From: Xylaria sp. FL1777
Taxonomy: Eukaryota > Ascomycota > Sordariomycetes > Xylariales > Xylariaceae
DNA: 64,000 nucleotides
Assembly: GCA_022578965.1 (NCBI GenBank)
Contig: MU400532.1
Location: 124,001-188,000, forward strand
Reading direction: 5' to 3'
Part shown: piece after piece, positions 11,501 to 23,155 of the stretch
Layout: every line of letters starts with the position of its first letter
Numbering within the stretch: position 1 is the first letter of the stretch
The notes under the pieces: model-generated
What the model saw: only the letters and a program-made list of their open reading frames with translations
What the model was told of the DNA's origin: nothing
Database searches by the model: none
Translations under genes and position numbers: made by a program

Positions 11501-12318
11501 AATACCTAGCCCACGAGCGGAAGGGAAGCAAAGAATCGTCATCTTCTAGACTCTTTTCGCCTCTTTGAAGAGCTTGAGCATGCAACATACAATAGTCGGT
11601 CAGAAGGAGCTCAGCCCAAAACTGTAGCTGCGGGCGACCCTTGCGGCCACTCCAAATAGGTGATAAGAATGGCAGGCCGCTTCGGAAGACATCAAGCGCC
11701 TCGACCGTCTTGTTGTTCCGAGAGAGACAGTCGGCCTTAAGGTACGTGGCTTTGAGAGCACAGATGCGCGTCCATTCTGATACACCATCAGATTGGTTCA
11801 GTGGGAGGAGCTCTTTTTCTTGCTCGGAGGGTAATCGGGCTGCAGCTTGGTCATGCTCGCCCACGGTCCAATGCAACCAACCCAGGCAGACTTGGGCTTG
11901 GAATCTATCTTGGGGATATGTACGTTCGGTGTCGATAACTTCGAGTAGCTTGGGCAATAGCCGTCCCGCATCTAGGTCGGCGGCGGTCGTAGGCTTCGAA
12001 TTAGCAGTTTGCTCCTGGGAAGCCTTGGAGATGGCGTATTCGGCTTCGGCGGCGGCAGTAAGGCCTGGAGTTATATAGACTTGTCAGCGAACCTTGCTTT
12101 CATGGCAGCGAAGGGGGGCTGAAACATCGTACAAGCTCGATCGCTGGCATGCTTGCGCACCTTGCGAACCAGTTCCGGTGTTTCATCCCATCGTCCTTCG
12201 CATCTCGCGTCCTCCAATTTGGTTAGGTACTGAGCCGCCTTGATCGGGTTCTGGCACAAAACCTGGTTAGCAGGGAGCAGGGAGACGGTACTACCACGAT
12301 TTCGGAACGCACACTCAT
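8517..12318 (-). CDS. YPP1: Ypp1/TTC7-type TPR scaffold of the plasma-membrane PI4-kinase complex
   Basis: Four exons, 12318-12295, 12250-12133, 12064-9201 and 9149-8517, encode about 1212 aa, close to other fungal Ypp1 proteins. In yeast, Ypp1 links Efr3 at the plasma membrane to the PI4-kinase Stt4 and affects PI4P synthesis and endocytosis. Support comes from the N-terminal KLEDARCEGRWDETPELVRK motif, helical TPR-like repeats across the large exon, a serine-rich low-complexity insert (around SIRGSMFGSKSDKG) and the conserved C-terminal LARAHEESGQPDKAKEALWW...GVRDWHCVG block. The start is on an 8-codon first exon followed by a 44-bp intron with GCTAAC branch and GCCAG acceptor. That exon is the least certain part; joins at 12132/12065 and 9200/9150 keep frame and family motifs. 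The gene is divergent from RIX1. Confidence 0.9.
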
Positions 12319-13417
12319 CCTGACAACTGGCTACCAGCCAAGTGTGCCAGCTTCTAGACTGTCTGTAGTTAATCAATTGGGGTTTGCGAAATCATCTCGA
12401 GCCTGGCGGATAGTAGAGAGTAAAGTGAGGACGCAAGGAGGGTAGACAGACAGAGACGTTGCTGACTACAGTAGATTGGCGAAACAACAAATCATAATTT
12501 AGGTGTACGTACCCATGCCGACGTACACACTAAGACCACAGTAACAGGGGAAGCGGCGCAGCAGAGGCGTATCCCTGTAAATATAAAGCATCAGAGTAGG
12601 TAGAGAAGTTGCTCGGGCTATGTCATCGTCTACCTACCCGGCTGGGTCCACTTATCGGCTAATGCCAATTGGAATTGTGTCTGGCATTCTTTTAGCTGAT
12701 TTAAACTTATAAGTGCATGATGGTCTAAGCTTGAATGTTGAACTTACAAATATAAAACTCGAAATGGCTACATATACTCGCTTACAAGTATCTTTTCTTA
12801 TATATCCCAGATGATTTAAATATGTACCTCATTTGTAAACTTCCTTTTTTTGTCTTGTGATTCATGTTTTCAATAGTACAAAACTTGACAGCCTACGGGA
12901 CAAAGCTATGCTACTACTGGAAACAATACATTGTAACCTGACAGCCACAGGCGATCAAGCCACACACGCGACCTGTGTGCTCCACGTGTTAGCTGCAGAT
13001 TATACCTTATCTGCATAATATATAGTGCCGATATGCAAAGACCAAACACCCAGCTGGAAATTTTGAGCTCGAATTTCATATCCTTCACGATACTCTTGAT
13101 GAACTAGGAGATATTGTGTCATAGACATCAACATATTTTTTTTATCTTTTTAGATATAATCGCCAGAAAGAATTGAGTCTCGATGACTCCTTTCATATTG
13201 TCTCGTCAAAATCCACATTGCTGGAGTTATTACGTTCACCGTTAAGTTTCATCTACTACATTTCTATACGATACCTGATATACGCGTATTGAACGGATTA
13301 AAGCATTGCTGTTGGGAGACTCGCCAACCAACAACCAATATCTCCGAAATACGCCAGTTTTTAATTGTAAAAGACCAAGTTCGTCCCTGTGTCACTCGTC
13401 GTGTCATTCATTCCTCA
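12319..13417. other. Divergent promoter region between Ypp1 and Rix1 genes
   Basis: This 1.1-kb stretch separates two divergently transcribed genes and must hold both promoters. The middle part (about 12700-13260) is AT-rich, with TATATAT-like runs near 12820 and 13017. No coding frame is supported. Confidence 0.5.
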
Positions 13418-15834
13418 ATGGCTCTTACTACTTTACCTCCCGAGCTCCGGAGTATCTGCCGGAGGTTGACATCAACCAAGAGCGAGCAATTGCCACCTCT
13501 CTTGCCAACCCTTCTCAAGGATGTAGGGCGCTGTCAAGAGTCTCTCTGTCGGTCTTTAGAACCCTCATCTGAAGCTTCTGGATTGGTCCACAAATTGAAA
13601 ACCCAGATAACTAGCCTCCTCAACGGGAGGACCTGTCAGGGGCGTTTCGTTGGAGCGGCTTTAGTGAAGGCGGTTGTCGAGAGTGGGGGCTGGGAATGTC
13701 TTCGAACGTCTGGACCCTGGGTGAACGGGTTGATTTCTGCAATACAGGTGCGTCGTAGAATCAATCCCACTATCTCTTGAAATAGCAAGATGGAGCTGAC
13801 CCTAATTAGAAGAAAGATCCTGCAGTCACTAAAGAATTATATATTGTGACGCTCACCAAAATCTTCACCTTGATGCATGAATATCCAACTCTAGTTCGGG
13901 AGATCGTCACGCCCTCTTTATCTGGATTTATAACAGCTTGTCTACGGATACTCAAGCCGCCGGCCTCCAGCAAAATAGGGAAAGCTCCGTATAGTCTTGT
14001 TGAGACCATCTTCGACGCAATTTCGACTTTGATCCCACTCCACCCTACGACTCTTAGACAGTTTTCTGGAAAATTCAAGACTGAAACACGGTCTTTTTTG
14101 GCTCCGACTATTTCAGACGATTTTTTGATCCCAGTTACGCTACAGGCGAGCAGTCGACGCTTAGCGATCCGATTTCACATGACGGCAGCAAAAGGCGGAG
14201 ATTCTACCGAGTGGACTAAGAATGTTGAAGAGCTTGTAAAGACGCTGCATTCATCAGCTGATCAAGTTTTCCGAGCTGTGCACGAAACCTGGGAGTCAAC
14301 GATTGGTTATAAGCGCCAGGCAGTCAACATCGATGCTGAAACTCAAGGTGGCAGTGACGAACTTGATCAATTTCCTAGCTGGATCGGTGTACAGGCTGGT
14401 GGCGAGCGAATAATTGGCTTGCTCGACTTCATCGCAGAATATCTCCGCTGTCAAACTCGAGTCCCCGTTACCGTCCCAATCACTGCGATAACGGATGTTG
14501 CTTCGAGGATATCTTCAATCAAACCTCCATCTTCTAGCAAGGAAAAACTTGATTTAGGAATGAATTCTGCGATTGGGAGGGAGGAAAGAGATGAGTTGTG
14601 GACAGTATTTCCCGACATTCAAGTCGCCGCCATGAGGATGCATCTTGCATTAATCCGGAGATTAAAGAAGAACTATATCCCGCTGGCTCAGGAGTCTTTG
14701 GACCAAGTTTTGCGGATTATGCAGTCTACCTATCGGCTACCCCAGGCACGAACGACCGCTTTTATTCTGGTGAAGGAAATACTTCATTTGTGCGGGCCCA
14801 CGTTACCCAAGTTTACAGTTGAGAGTCTTGGTCTTCTCATGAAGTGTTGTTGTCGCGATTTACTAGGAGTAGCCGGCTATCTACCGAAACCCAAACCTCA
14901 AAGTTCATCGACATTGCAGAATGGACAGAAACCCAAAACAATCTCTCAGAACGCCGATGCATTCCTCCCCGGCAAGTCACAAGACGACATCATGTCCGTT
15001 TCGCTCAGCCCCGAGCATCTCAGCGCAGCCGAGGAATTTTTGACTATTCTTTTCAGCCACTTACCACAACAATACATCCCCTCCTCATTACGGTCTCAGA
15101 TGCTCAAGACAGCGATCTTGAGTCGCAACAGGGACGCACAGGTAGCAAGTATACTTCATCCAGCTCGAGATCGGAGCGGGCGCACGACCCAAGTCATCCT
15201 ACCATACCTCACGCAGCAGTTTCCCCACGATGAAAGCGTCGAGGTTCTGCGCTTCAACTTCCGGCCCACAGCTACGGGGCCGTCTAACGACTTCATGGAA
15301 ACAGATGACGCCGTGGCTATAGAAGAAGACGAAATCCAGACCGGGTCCAACACCAACGGGTTCTCGTTTGGACCGGAATTCGACGCCCCATATTCGAGCG
15401 CATTCGCAGCTCCGGCCCCGAGCACCCAGCTCAAGGCATCCAGTCCTGCTCACACGAGCAGCGCCGAGACGATCCAGACACCCTTTCTCGCCCGCCCGCC
15501 GGAGACAAAGGTCCAGTCGCAGTCAGAAATCACTGTTGTGGCACCCTCCTCCAGCTCAACGAGTTCCCTGAAGCGGAAAAACGACGACGCGACTGCAGAA
15601 ATCAGCCTTTCGAAGCGTGTCGAGATCGAGACGGCTAGGGTGACGGTGGCGGGCACAGGGGAGCCAGCCGGTTCGGATCCCACCGCCACCAGTAAGACTG
15701 CTACCGTTACATCGAGGTCTGAACAAATGGGGAGCCCCCGTGGTGGCGAAAACGACACCAGTGACGATGAGAGCGTGCATCTGAACATGGATCTCGATTC
15801 GGACGAGGAAGACGAGGACGAGGGAGACGAATGA
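13418..15834 (+). CDS. RIX1: Rix1/PELP1-family pre-rRNA processing protein
   Basis: Two exons, 13418-13747 and 13810-15834, with a 62-bp intron (GTGCGT...ATTAG), give 784 aa, normal for fungal Rix1. Rix1 with Ipi1 and Ipi3 forms a nucleolar/nucleoplasmic complex needed for ITS2 processing and late 60S ribosome maturation. The N-terminal helical part (about 1-450) carries the family block around GRFVGAALVKAVVESGGWECL and, right after the intron, YIVTLTKIFTLMHEYPTLVREIVTPSL. The C-terminal third is low complexity, rich in Ser/Pro/Thr with a basic LKRKND patch. It ends in a very acidic tail, DLDSDEEDEDEGDE, as common in ribosome-assembly factors. The start was chosen at MALTTLPPELR because upstream codons have no family match. 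Confidence 0.9.
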
Positions 15835-16583
15835 GAAGGGGGTTTAGCCGACTAGCCAAGCCGGCTTCCGGGCAGAGTCGCAATCCGAACGTTGGTGTTT
15901 GATGAGTGCCTGTGGGGGTCATTATCGGTACTGTAACTGCTGTAATATATTCACACAATGAATTAGCAAAAACAGGTAGACGTTGATAGGTGGACGTACG
16001 TCGGTACGTCTTGTCTACTGCCTATTCTAATATGTTACCACTTAGGTATGAGCAAGTATGCAAGATTTCTATTATTAGTAGTAGCCAGTGACAAGCAACT
16101 GCAGAAGAGACGTATGCTAGAAATGCGGAACTTCCAGTCTACGGTAGTCGCAATTCGACTTATCTTAGTTCATGCGAGCTGCATGTCCAAATCATCGATT
16201 TTATGTATTCAGTTTCGAGTACAGTGTGTGGGTATATAGTTGTCAACGGACGCAGCGACCGTGACGGGGATTCGGGTGTCTTTATACAATCCTGACGCCC
16301 CAACAAATAGTACAGCTGCCAACTGGGAGCTCTCCTTCCGCCGCATCTGTATCATACAAAACACCTCGGCGCGTAGAAAAAAACAACGCAAAATCCATGT
16401 CGATCCTGCACTGATAGCAGTCTCCAAATGCTGTCCAGATGTAATAGACCGCAGTCATCGATTTCGTAACGTAAACTCAAGCCGCCAACGCCTGTCTCAT
16501 GCTATGCCGGTAACCTACTGTCAAGCGACAATACAAGCCGTAAACTCCAATCCATGAACAATATGCTAAGAGCAGGCCAACAT
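15835..16583. other. Intergenic between convergent genes
   Basis: This is the shared 3' region of RIX1 and the WW-domain gene. It carries TACGTCGGTACGTC-like sequence near 15995-16010. Nothing coding is supported; open frames of 60-105 codons here lack protein-like composition. Confidence 0.5.
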
Positions 16584-17465
16584 CTAGTCGCGGAGCCAAG
16601 CTCGTCGCTTTTCCTCCTTCTTGGCCCGTCGCTTCTCCTTGAAATGCTTGAGTTCGGACTTGGAAGGCTTCTTGCCGGAGCGCTCAGCCTTCAAGCTGCG
16701 TCCATCGTGCGCGTTTGCAGCGGCGTCAACATCAAAGAAGGCATTCATCTGACGGCGTGATTTGGCCTCGTCATTGTGGCGGTCGGGATTCTGCTCGTCA
16801 CCTTGCCATCGACCAGTAAAACGGTTGAAGGAGCCGATGGCAGCGTAAGCCGTGGCGGAGTCCATTACAGGAACATCGGGGTCGGCGTCCTCTTGGTTGT
16901 TCTTAGCATACCAGGCATTCGGGTCGTAGTCGCCGTGGATAGCAGGATTGTAGCCTCCGGCTGGTAGCCGTTCGTTTAGAGGAGGAACCGCAGTGGCGGG
17001 AGGGGTCTGAAGTTGGGTATTGGTCTCGGCGGATGCCTGATGGGTCGAGGGCACTCGGGGATTGTCCCAAGTCGACTCGTTGGTGATGCGATTATGGAAG
17101 AACCAGGCTTGCTGACTTGGATCCCAATGGAAGTCCCAACCATCATCTTGTTCTGCAGGAATGGGTTCGTTGGGAAGGGGGGGAGCGCTAGAAGCATCCT
17201 TAGCTACCTCTTCAGAGGCATCAGTTGGCGTGACACTTGGATCTTTGCTGGAAGTCCCAGAGTCATCGGCTTTGGTAATCGGGAGATCTTGCGTGGGCTT
17301 GTCGTCGGAGGTAGGTGATTGGGCTTGGGCGGCACCATCGCGACTGTCATGCTGCAACTTCACATCGCCTTCTTGGGGGCTCTTGTCAGGACTGCCATGA
17401 TTATCATGACGGGGAGGCTGATCGGGCACCTCAGCCTTGGATGCGACTGGAATTGGGGTCGGCAT
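16584..17465 (-). CDS. WW-domain protein, possibly splicing-associated
   Basis: A single exon encodes 293 aa. The first ~100 residues are Pro/Ser/Asp-rich and probably disordered. A WW domain follows at about 107-139, with both signature tryptophans (GW at 110 and STWDNP at 133) and the aromatic WFFHN core; such domains bind proline-rich peptides. The region FFDVDAAANAHDGRSLKAE and a highly basic Lys/Arg tail (KHFKEKRRAKKEEKRRAW) form a conserved-looking C-terminus. Fungal WW proteins of this layout are often nuclear and spliceosome-linked, but that role is inferred. An in-frame upstream extension exists; the MPTPIPVASK start was preferred because it begins the low-complexity region and the extension is not protein-like. 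It converges with RIX1. Confidence 0.85.
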   Translation of the reverse strand: MPTPIPVASKAEVPDQPPRHDNHGSPDKSPQEGDVKLQHDSRDGAAQAQSPTSDDKPTQDLPITKADDSGTSSKDPSVTPTDASEEVAKDASSAPPLPNEPIPAEQDDGWDFHWDPSQQAWFFHNRITNESTWDNPRVPSTHQASAETNTQLQTPPATAVPPLNERLPAGGYNPAIHGDYDPNAWYAKNNQEDADPDVPVMDSATAYAAIGSFNRFTGRWQGDEQNPDRHNDEAKSRRQMNAFFDVDAAANAHDGRSLKAERSGKKPSKSELKHFKEKRRAKKEEKRRAWLRD

Positions 17466-18669
17466 TGTAGAATAGCTAAAGGAAATATTAACATGAAAGT
17501 CTATAAGGGAACAAATGATTGTAGAGCCGCATGCTGGGGAAGAGGTGCAACGGGGAGGATTCAGCTTAAAGGGGCAACGGAAGCGCGGGAACTTCTGATA
17601 CACACCCAGGCTAGAAGAAGGGGGAGGTGGAGAGAGTGAAGCAATCGTGAAGGTCCTTTGCGCCGGCTGTCGTATTCACGCCAGGCAACTCGGGGCTAAG
17701 CTTATCGCGCGCTACTATTCAATGCCCCATTCAATGACGCTAGGTAGTACCTAGGTACTTACGCATAGAGTGTTATCGATTGTCGGTTATCGGCATCAGG
17801 GGAAACTTCGGTTGATAGACTTAAAATTTACAGGCGGTACAGCACCCTAACACAGCTAGCTCATTTAGCATTAGGTAAGTACTAACTGAAAGGAACAGTT
17901 TTCGTTTTACGTGTAAAACGGATTTAATTACCTACGCGTTGCAATCTACAATAACTAATCGAACCATCTAATGCTGTATATCTTTCTATATAGCCTGTGC
18001 TGAGGAATGCAATCAAAGACACAGATTTTATTGGTATCAGTGCGAGGCCAACTACAGATGGAGAAAAGGCAGTAGCTTTTGAAGAATCTTGTCATCAAGT
18101 CAAAGGGGAGAAAACCGCTCACTGCAAGGCTCGACGGGCTGCAAGAATAGAAAGGAGAAAACAAGAACGTGAATCCCGAATTGAGACAGATGTCACGCGT
18201 AGATCGTTAATATGCGAACACCAGCAAATCTGCCACCCCCTCTTTCTAGCCAATAGGCCTATAAATATGCCCATATGTAAAGATCCTGTAGTAGCTAGCG
18301 TCAACTGCGCTGGTGTAGGCCCAGGAAGTGTGCTTGTCTCAGATGAGCCTATACCATTGTTTCTCACGCTAGTCAATAATGTAAGTAGACCTCAAAGGGC
18401 TCATGGCACTCCCGGCTGAAGATATCGCCCTGGAGAACGAAGCCGGTCGTTGCGAGAGCTGGGCTGTTTAAATCACATAGACCGGCTGCAGTTGATCGTT
18501 TACGGAAGCTGCCTTAAAGAATGAGTTAAAGTTGTATTATTTAGAGATATAATTGGTTATAAAGCCGTTGTAGCAAGACGAGCTACACAATGCATCCATG
18601 ATTATTACCAAACCTTGAGAGAAGGTCTATTCGGACCAGGCAATTTTAATAAACACGAAAGCCGATTAT

Positions 18670-18720
18670 CGTACCTGTACGATCGTGGAATCCATACCAG
18701 CACGATCCGTACCAGTACGG
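18670..18720. promoter_or_regulatory. Paired CGTAC-N2-GTACG dyads flanking a GATCGTG/CACGATC inverted repeat
   Basis: CGTAC-CT-GTACG is at 18670-18681 and CGTAC-CA-GTACG at 18708-18719; the latter extends to CCGTAC/GTACGG. Their centres are 38 bp apart. Between them GATCGTG (18681-18687) and CACGATC (18701-18707) form a 7-bp inverted repeat. The arrangement resembles a pair of binding sites for a dimeric protein. Nothing identifies the protein, and the nearest downstream start (GH16) is 1.6 kb away. Confidence 0.35.
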
Positions 18721-18932
18721 TGGTGGTGGACCGTTAGAACGTATATGCAACTCAGCCTTGTACCGTTTATCTTTGCATAAATGGTGCATAATATACTAGA
18801 AGCTATTCCCAAGGAGGTAGTATGTAGGCCTGCAAGTACCTGCCCGTTACAGAGGACGTCTTGATTCAGGCCGGAAAGCGAAGATGACCCCTGGGACCCT
18901 ACTCAGCCCCTACATACTTGTTAAACTGACTC

Positions 18933-18959
18933 CCAGATGGTAAATATCGAACCATCTGG
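18933..18959. repeat. Perfect 9-bp inverted repeat (hairpin)
   Basis: CCAGATGGT at 18933-18941 and ACCATCTGG at 18951-18959 are perfect complements separated by a 9-nt loop. No T-run follows, so it is not a Pol III terminator. Function unknown. Confidence 0.5.
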
Positions 18960-20300
18960 TCCACCACGACAAGGAAAAAGGAAGACACAACACATCACCA
19001 TATGCTTGGGTCCAAACCCCTGACTTCCTCCCCTATCAATCAATGTTCAATCCCCCGTCTCAGATCCCATGATCTCCATGATCACCACCTCATACATGAA
19101 CGACGTTGAGATGATTCGGCTTGTGCCGTTGCCTGTCGAGCTCCCCTGGTCATCTTAGTTATCCTGATCATCCTGGTCATCCTCCCCTGGATAGACCCTG
19201 GATCTCGTCAATCGGCCCACCCTGATGATTCACGCAAGCAAGCGCGCGTATGGTGTATGTCTACTATACTGCGTACTATATTGGTTTCAGTCAGCTGTTT
19301 CAGAGGCTGCTCCCAGGTACTGACTATGTCCCATCTCGGCCTGCGATGGCACGACGGTTGCTATTGGCAGTAGTATTAGTGTGGTACTGGTAGTGAGTGT
19401 GCGGGTGTGACCTCTCGGAGAAAAAGCATCTATTATCTACTTTAATCTTGCCTGCTTCAGGTAGTGCTTCGCCTTATCACGCTTGCTTTCTCCACGCTCA
19501 CCCATCTTCATCTTCATTGTTTTCATTGGTCTGTGGGCATTACCCAACTCCTTGCTTGTCCCGTCCCATTCTACTACACTATGCAGTCCTCGCAGCGATC
19601 AGGCTGCTTTGTTCCAATATGCATTTGTCACGGCTAAGCTAAGGTCGTTGAAATTGCAACCTTGTGGCTGGAGATCAGCATTCCTGAAAAGGTCGAGACT
19701 TCATCTATTTCGGCCTCTGTCCAATGGGAGTCTGCTGCCGTGCTCGGTTAAACGGCATACATAGGCTGTACCGATCTGGCCCAACCCCAGCCGCCACAGA
19801 GCATCAACTCCAACTCGGCGCTGCAAGAGAAGGTTACCTCCCATACATATTGGCTGATATAGAACTCAATCTACTCAGCTTTATAGACCCGATGTTTGCC
19901 GCGGGACCACGGCGCTCTTCTCATAGGCTGTTGTTGTATTCTCCCAATCCGTAAACGGCAACCAGATTTAGACACTGCTGTGCTATGTCAAGCCGAAACT
20001 ATTGCGCATATGCATCATGTATTGAAGGCCATATAAGCCGGCTTGCCGTCCTTCTTTGTCTTACCTAAACCCCTGTGGCTTTCAGCTCTTCTCGTTGTAC
20101 CTAATTTAGTTACTAACAGTCAATACGAGCCTTTTCAAGACACTCCGTTGCCTAAGGACGTTATGCGCGAATATCTTTCCGAGGTCCGCCAATCTTGAAC
20201 ACGGCCTGCCTGGTCTTCGTCGCAAGCGCTTCTGGCATCTCCAGAATAACAAGACGGACAGGGCTGCAGGGGGTTGGGCAATTGAACTTTTCAAGTCAAC

Positions 20301-21461
20301 ATGGCTAGCCTATCCTACCGAACGCTGCTCTTCATTGTCCTTCAGGTGCTAGGTCGAGTCGCCTGTTTGCAGGAAGTCAGCGATCGGCAATGCAACTGCT
20401 ATCTGACTAACGATACCAGCACGAACTACTTTACAACACACGACTTCTTCGATTTCCGAGCACTGTCGCAATATGCGAAAGTGACTAGTCCCATCGCAGA
20501 TCCATATGACAGTAGCCAGGCTGATGAAACGAGCGCTTACTTCCTTGACAACAGCTGGACCAACGTCTGGGGCATTCAGCGATGGAACAACAGTGACACG
20601 GTGGACACGGGGGATGTACCAGTGCTCCTGGTCAACTCTCCGAATAACATTTATATCGAAAAGAACGGGGATGAGAATCCGTCATCCGACACCTTCTTGA
20701 CGATGAGAACATTGAGGTATAAAGACTATCAGTCGGCAGCAGAGTTCGAGTCGATTTCGAAAGCTTACCACTTTCTCTCGGTCCGAATGTACGCTAGAAC
20801 ACTTGGCGCACCAGGCGCAGTAACGGCCATGTTCACGTACAGAGATGATGGCGACCCTACTAAGCTCACCTCTGTCCAAGAGTCAGATCTAGAGATCCGA
20901 ACCATGGACCCCAAGGACAAAGTTCAATACACGAATCAACCTTCGTATAATTCGGCGGGCTACGATATCCCGCAATCTACTCGGAACGCGACCACTCCTA
21001 TACAGGCAGACTGGACACAGTGGTCTGTTCATCGAATGGATTGGAGTCCCAAAAATACGACCTGGTATATCGACGGCAATGAAGTTGCATCGATCGCCTT
21101 CCAAGTGCCCCGCGATCCAAGTCAGGTCATTTTCAACGCATGGTCAGACGGCGGCGAGTGGTCAGGGAATATGACTGTCGGCAGCGCAGCGTATCTCCAG
21201 ATACAATGGATCGACATAGTCTACAATTCAACGGGCAACGAGAAAACGACCGATAAGCGAAGCGACGATACGGCCTGGTCGCTGCCCAAGGAGAAAAGAG
21301 AGGAAGCAGCCTGTCAAAATGTCTGCAGCATTGATGAGACGCCAACAACCGGGACACCAGTGTTGCTTCAAGGCGCTGCCTCTAGAATATCGGATCACAT
21401 ATTGGGTTTCGGGGTGGCCTATGTCTGGATACCCTTATTATTGGCAACTTTCCTAATCTAA
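20301..21461 (+). CDS. Glycoside hydrolase family 16 glucanase, secreted and probably GPI-anchored
   Basis: An intronless 386-aa protein. Residues 1-22 form a signal peptide (hydrophobic LLFIVLQVLG then ACLQ). The middle is a GH16 concanavalin-like fold. Its catalytic ExDxE motif is visible as QESDLEIRTMD (nucleophile and acid/base glutamates at both ends of ESDLE), and the conserved HRMDWSPKNTTWYIDGNEV and NAWSDGGEWSG strands follow. GH16 enzymes of this group act on beta-1,3 or mixed beta-glucans, often in wall remodelling. Several N-glycosylation sequons are present. The hydrophobic C-terminus (GVAYVWIPLLLATFLI), preceded by small residues, suggests a GPI signal, so the protein is probably at the cell surface. 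The exact substrate cannot be read from sequence. ATATAAG at 20031 could be its TATA box. Confidence 0.9.
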   Translation: MASLSYRTLLFIVLQVLGRVACLQEVSDRQCNCYLTNDTSTNYFTTHDFFDFRALSQYAKVTSPIADPYDSSQADETSAYFLDNSWTNVWGIQRWNNSDTVDTGDVPVLLVNSPNNIYIEKNGDENPSSDTFLTMRTLRYKDYQSAAEFESISKAYHFLSVRMYARTLGAPGAVTAMFTYRDDGDPTKLTSVQESDLEIRTMDPKDKVQYTNQPSYNSAGYDIPQSTRNATTPIQADWTQWSVHRMDWSPKNTTWYIDGNEVASIAFQVPRDPSQVIFNAWSDGGEWSGNMTVGSAAYLQIQWIDIVYNSTGNEKTTDKRSDDTAWSLPKEKREEAACQNVCSIDETPTTGTPVLLQGAASRISDHILGFGVAYVWIPLLLATFLI

Positions 21462-23155
21462 AAATAGAGGATTTTCGGGGTTTCGGCAAACCAAATTGGA
21501 GGGCAAGCTTCTCATAAGCATTAAGTATATAACAGGAAATCAAATAACTATCGCTAGACTTGACCAACTCGGCGCATTGGAAGGGCCACAGACAACGTTA
21601 CGTCTCATGCTCAAATTGCTTTAGTCTTTGGCGCATTCTAATTCGTCTTCTCAATCGCTTATAATGCTCTTGGTAAGGACGTGCGCCGGGCAGTGACAGA
21701 CGCCTCTCTACTGCAAACATCTGACCCAGTCCCGGTCAGAATTAGATGAGCGCCAACACATCTTGTCTGTGTTCCGCGCTTTCTTGACGTGGCCAAGATT
21801 GAGTAAATCGCACCTCTTCACATAGTCGCAATTTGTTACCTCCCTATCACATCGAGCGCAATCTCGTAAGGTTACTGATCATAATAACACATGCGAACTA
21901 AATCGCATGCCTCTTACGATCCCCTGTCTCAATTGACTAGGACTCATAAGGAGCAATATACGAGCGATATGCAATGCTTCTGAGCGGATAGCCTACGTAT
22001 CCTTCTAACAGGGCAGCAGCAACATAACTTGAATAGGTAGATCTATAGTGCGGCAATACCACAAGTGTCAGTTCTTCATTGTACGTGCCCGCTATATCGT
22101 CAAGACAGCCCAGCTCCGCAACTTTCTCTTGCGTCTTGCTACTGCTCTATCACGCCATCACCCCGTGTTTGGAGCGCGACGATAACGACGTTCTCCGATA
22201 TCTTTGGTAACAGTCTTCGATGCGCACCGGTCGAAATTACACCTAACCGTCATTTATCCGGAGCACCCTACACAACTGTGTGAGACCCTAATGCCATATA
22301 TAAGCAAACTCGAGGGGAAGAGCACAGGAAATCCTACCCGCAAACAGGAAGCATTACATCCGCATCAACCCTAACATCAGCGTCCTTGATTATAGGGTAT
22401 GAAATGCCTCTGAGCAACCTCGTGCTGAGCCTAACTGTACCTCGCGCTAGAGTCGTTAGCTTTGACCACCTTCTAGCGCAGCACGCGGCGTGCTTTCAAT
22501 TGTCTATGTGGACGGTTTCTACACATCCTAACTATTAATACTTGCATTCCGGCTTAGGCGCTTATTATTTCGGCCCATGCTCTACTTAATATCGGCCTCC
22601 TTCTCCCAAAGGTCTTAGGTCGACTGAGTGTCTAACTACTTTGCTTGCATCTTCATCGAAATTCTAGCTAAATTTCTCAAGTCGAGAGGAGATACTGAAG
22701 ACGATTGGTTAGCTTGATGCCCGAATATGCTGAAGCTTCTCTTTACATTCACCTCTCATTTCACGTTCAACGGGTATTATGTGATTAGCAACCCCCCTTT
22801 CTTTTTGTGCTTCTACTTCTCCATGTTCTAAGCCTAGTGCGCAGGTAATCTCGCCTATCGCCGGACTTATACGCCTCCCTATCCCAACTAGAGAATACGT
22901 GAAGCATTGCACCAAAGACAAAAAAGAGTGTGGATGATCCACGTTAGGTCGCAGCTTCGAATTTCAGACTGCTAACACACGAATCTTAATTTGGCTATGT
23001 CTACTAGATATATTCGATTCAGGCAATGTACTATAGGGCGCGTGGCAACATACAAGGGGAAAACATGGACTCATGTAGTATCAGGTATACGAGAAGCCTC
23101 TCGGCTTTCATACGAGTTAGGGATCTTGACCTTAAATCCGAGCCTGACTCTCCTA
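21462..23155. other. Intergenic, nothing recognised
   Basis: This 1.7-kb stretch lies between the GH16 stop and the GST stop, on the 3' sides of both genes. I see no coding frame longer than about 130 codons, no family motif and no structured repeat. Confidence 0.5.

Larger units (their letters stand above)
17466..20300. other. Gene-poor stretch with inverted repeats
   Basis: No gene is supported across 2.8 kb. It contains paired dyads at 18670-18720, a 9-bp stem hairpin at 18933-18959, and an imperfect CTGGTCATC tandem at about 19145-19183. A possible TATA box for the GH16 gene is ATATAAG at 20031. A 140-codon open frame at 17997-18419 has no recognisable feature. Confidence 0.5.

Noticed and set aside
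17997..18419. A 140-codon open frame in the gap before GH16
   Set aside because: No recognisable domain, no splice partners and atypical composition; it fits a chance frame.
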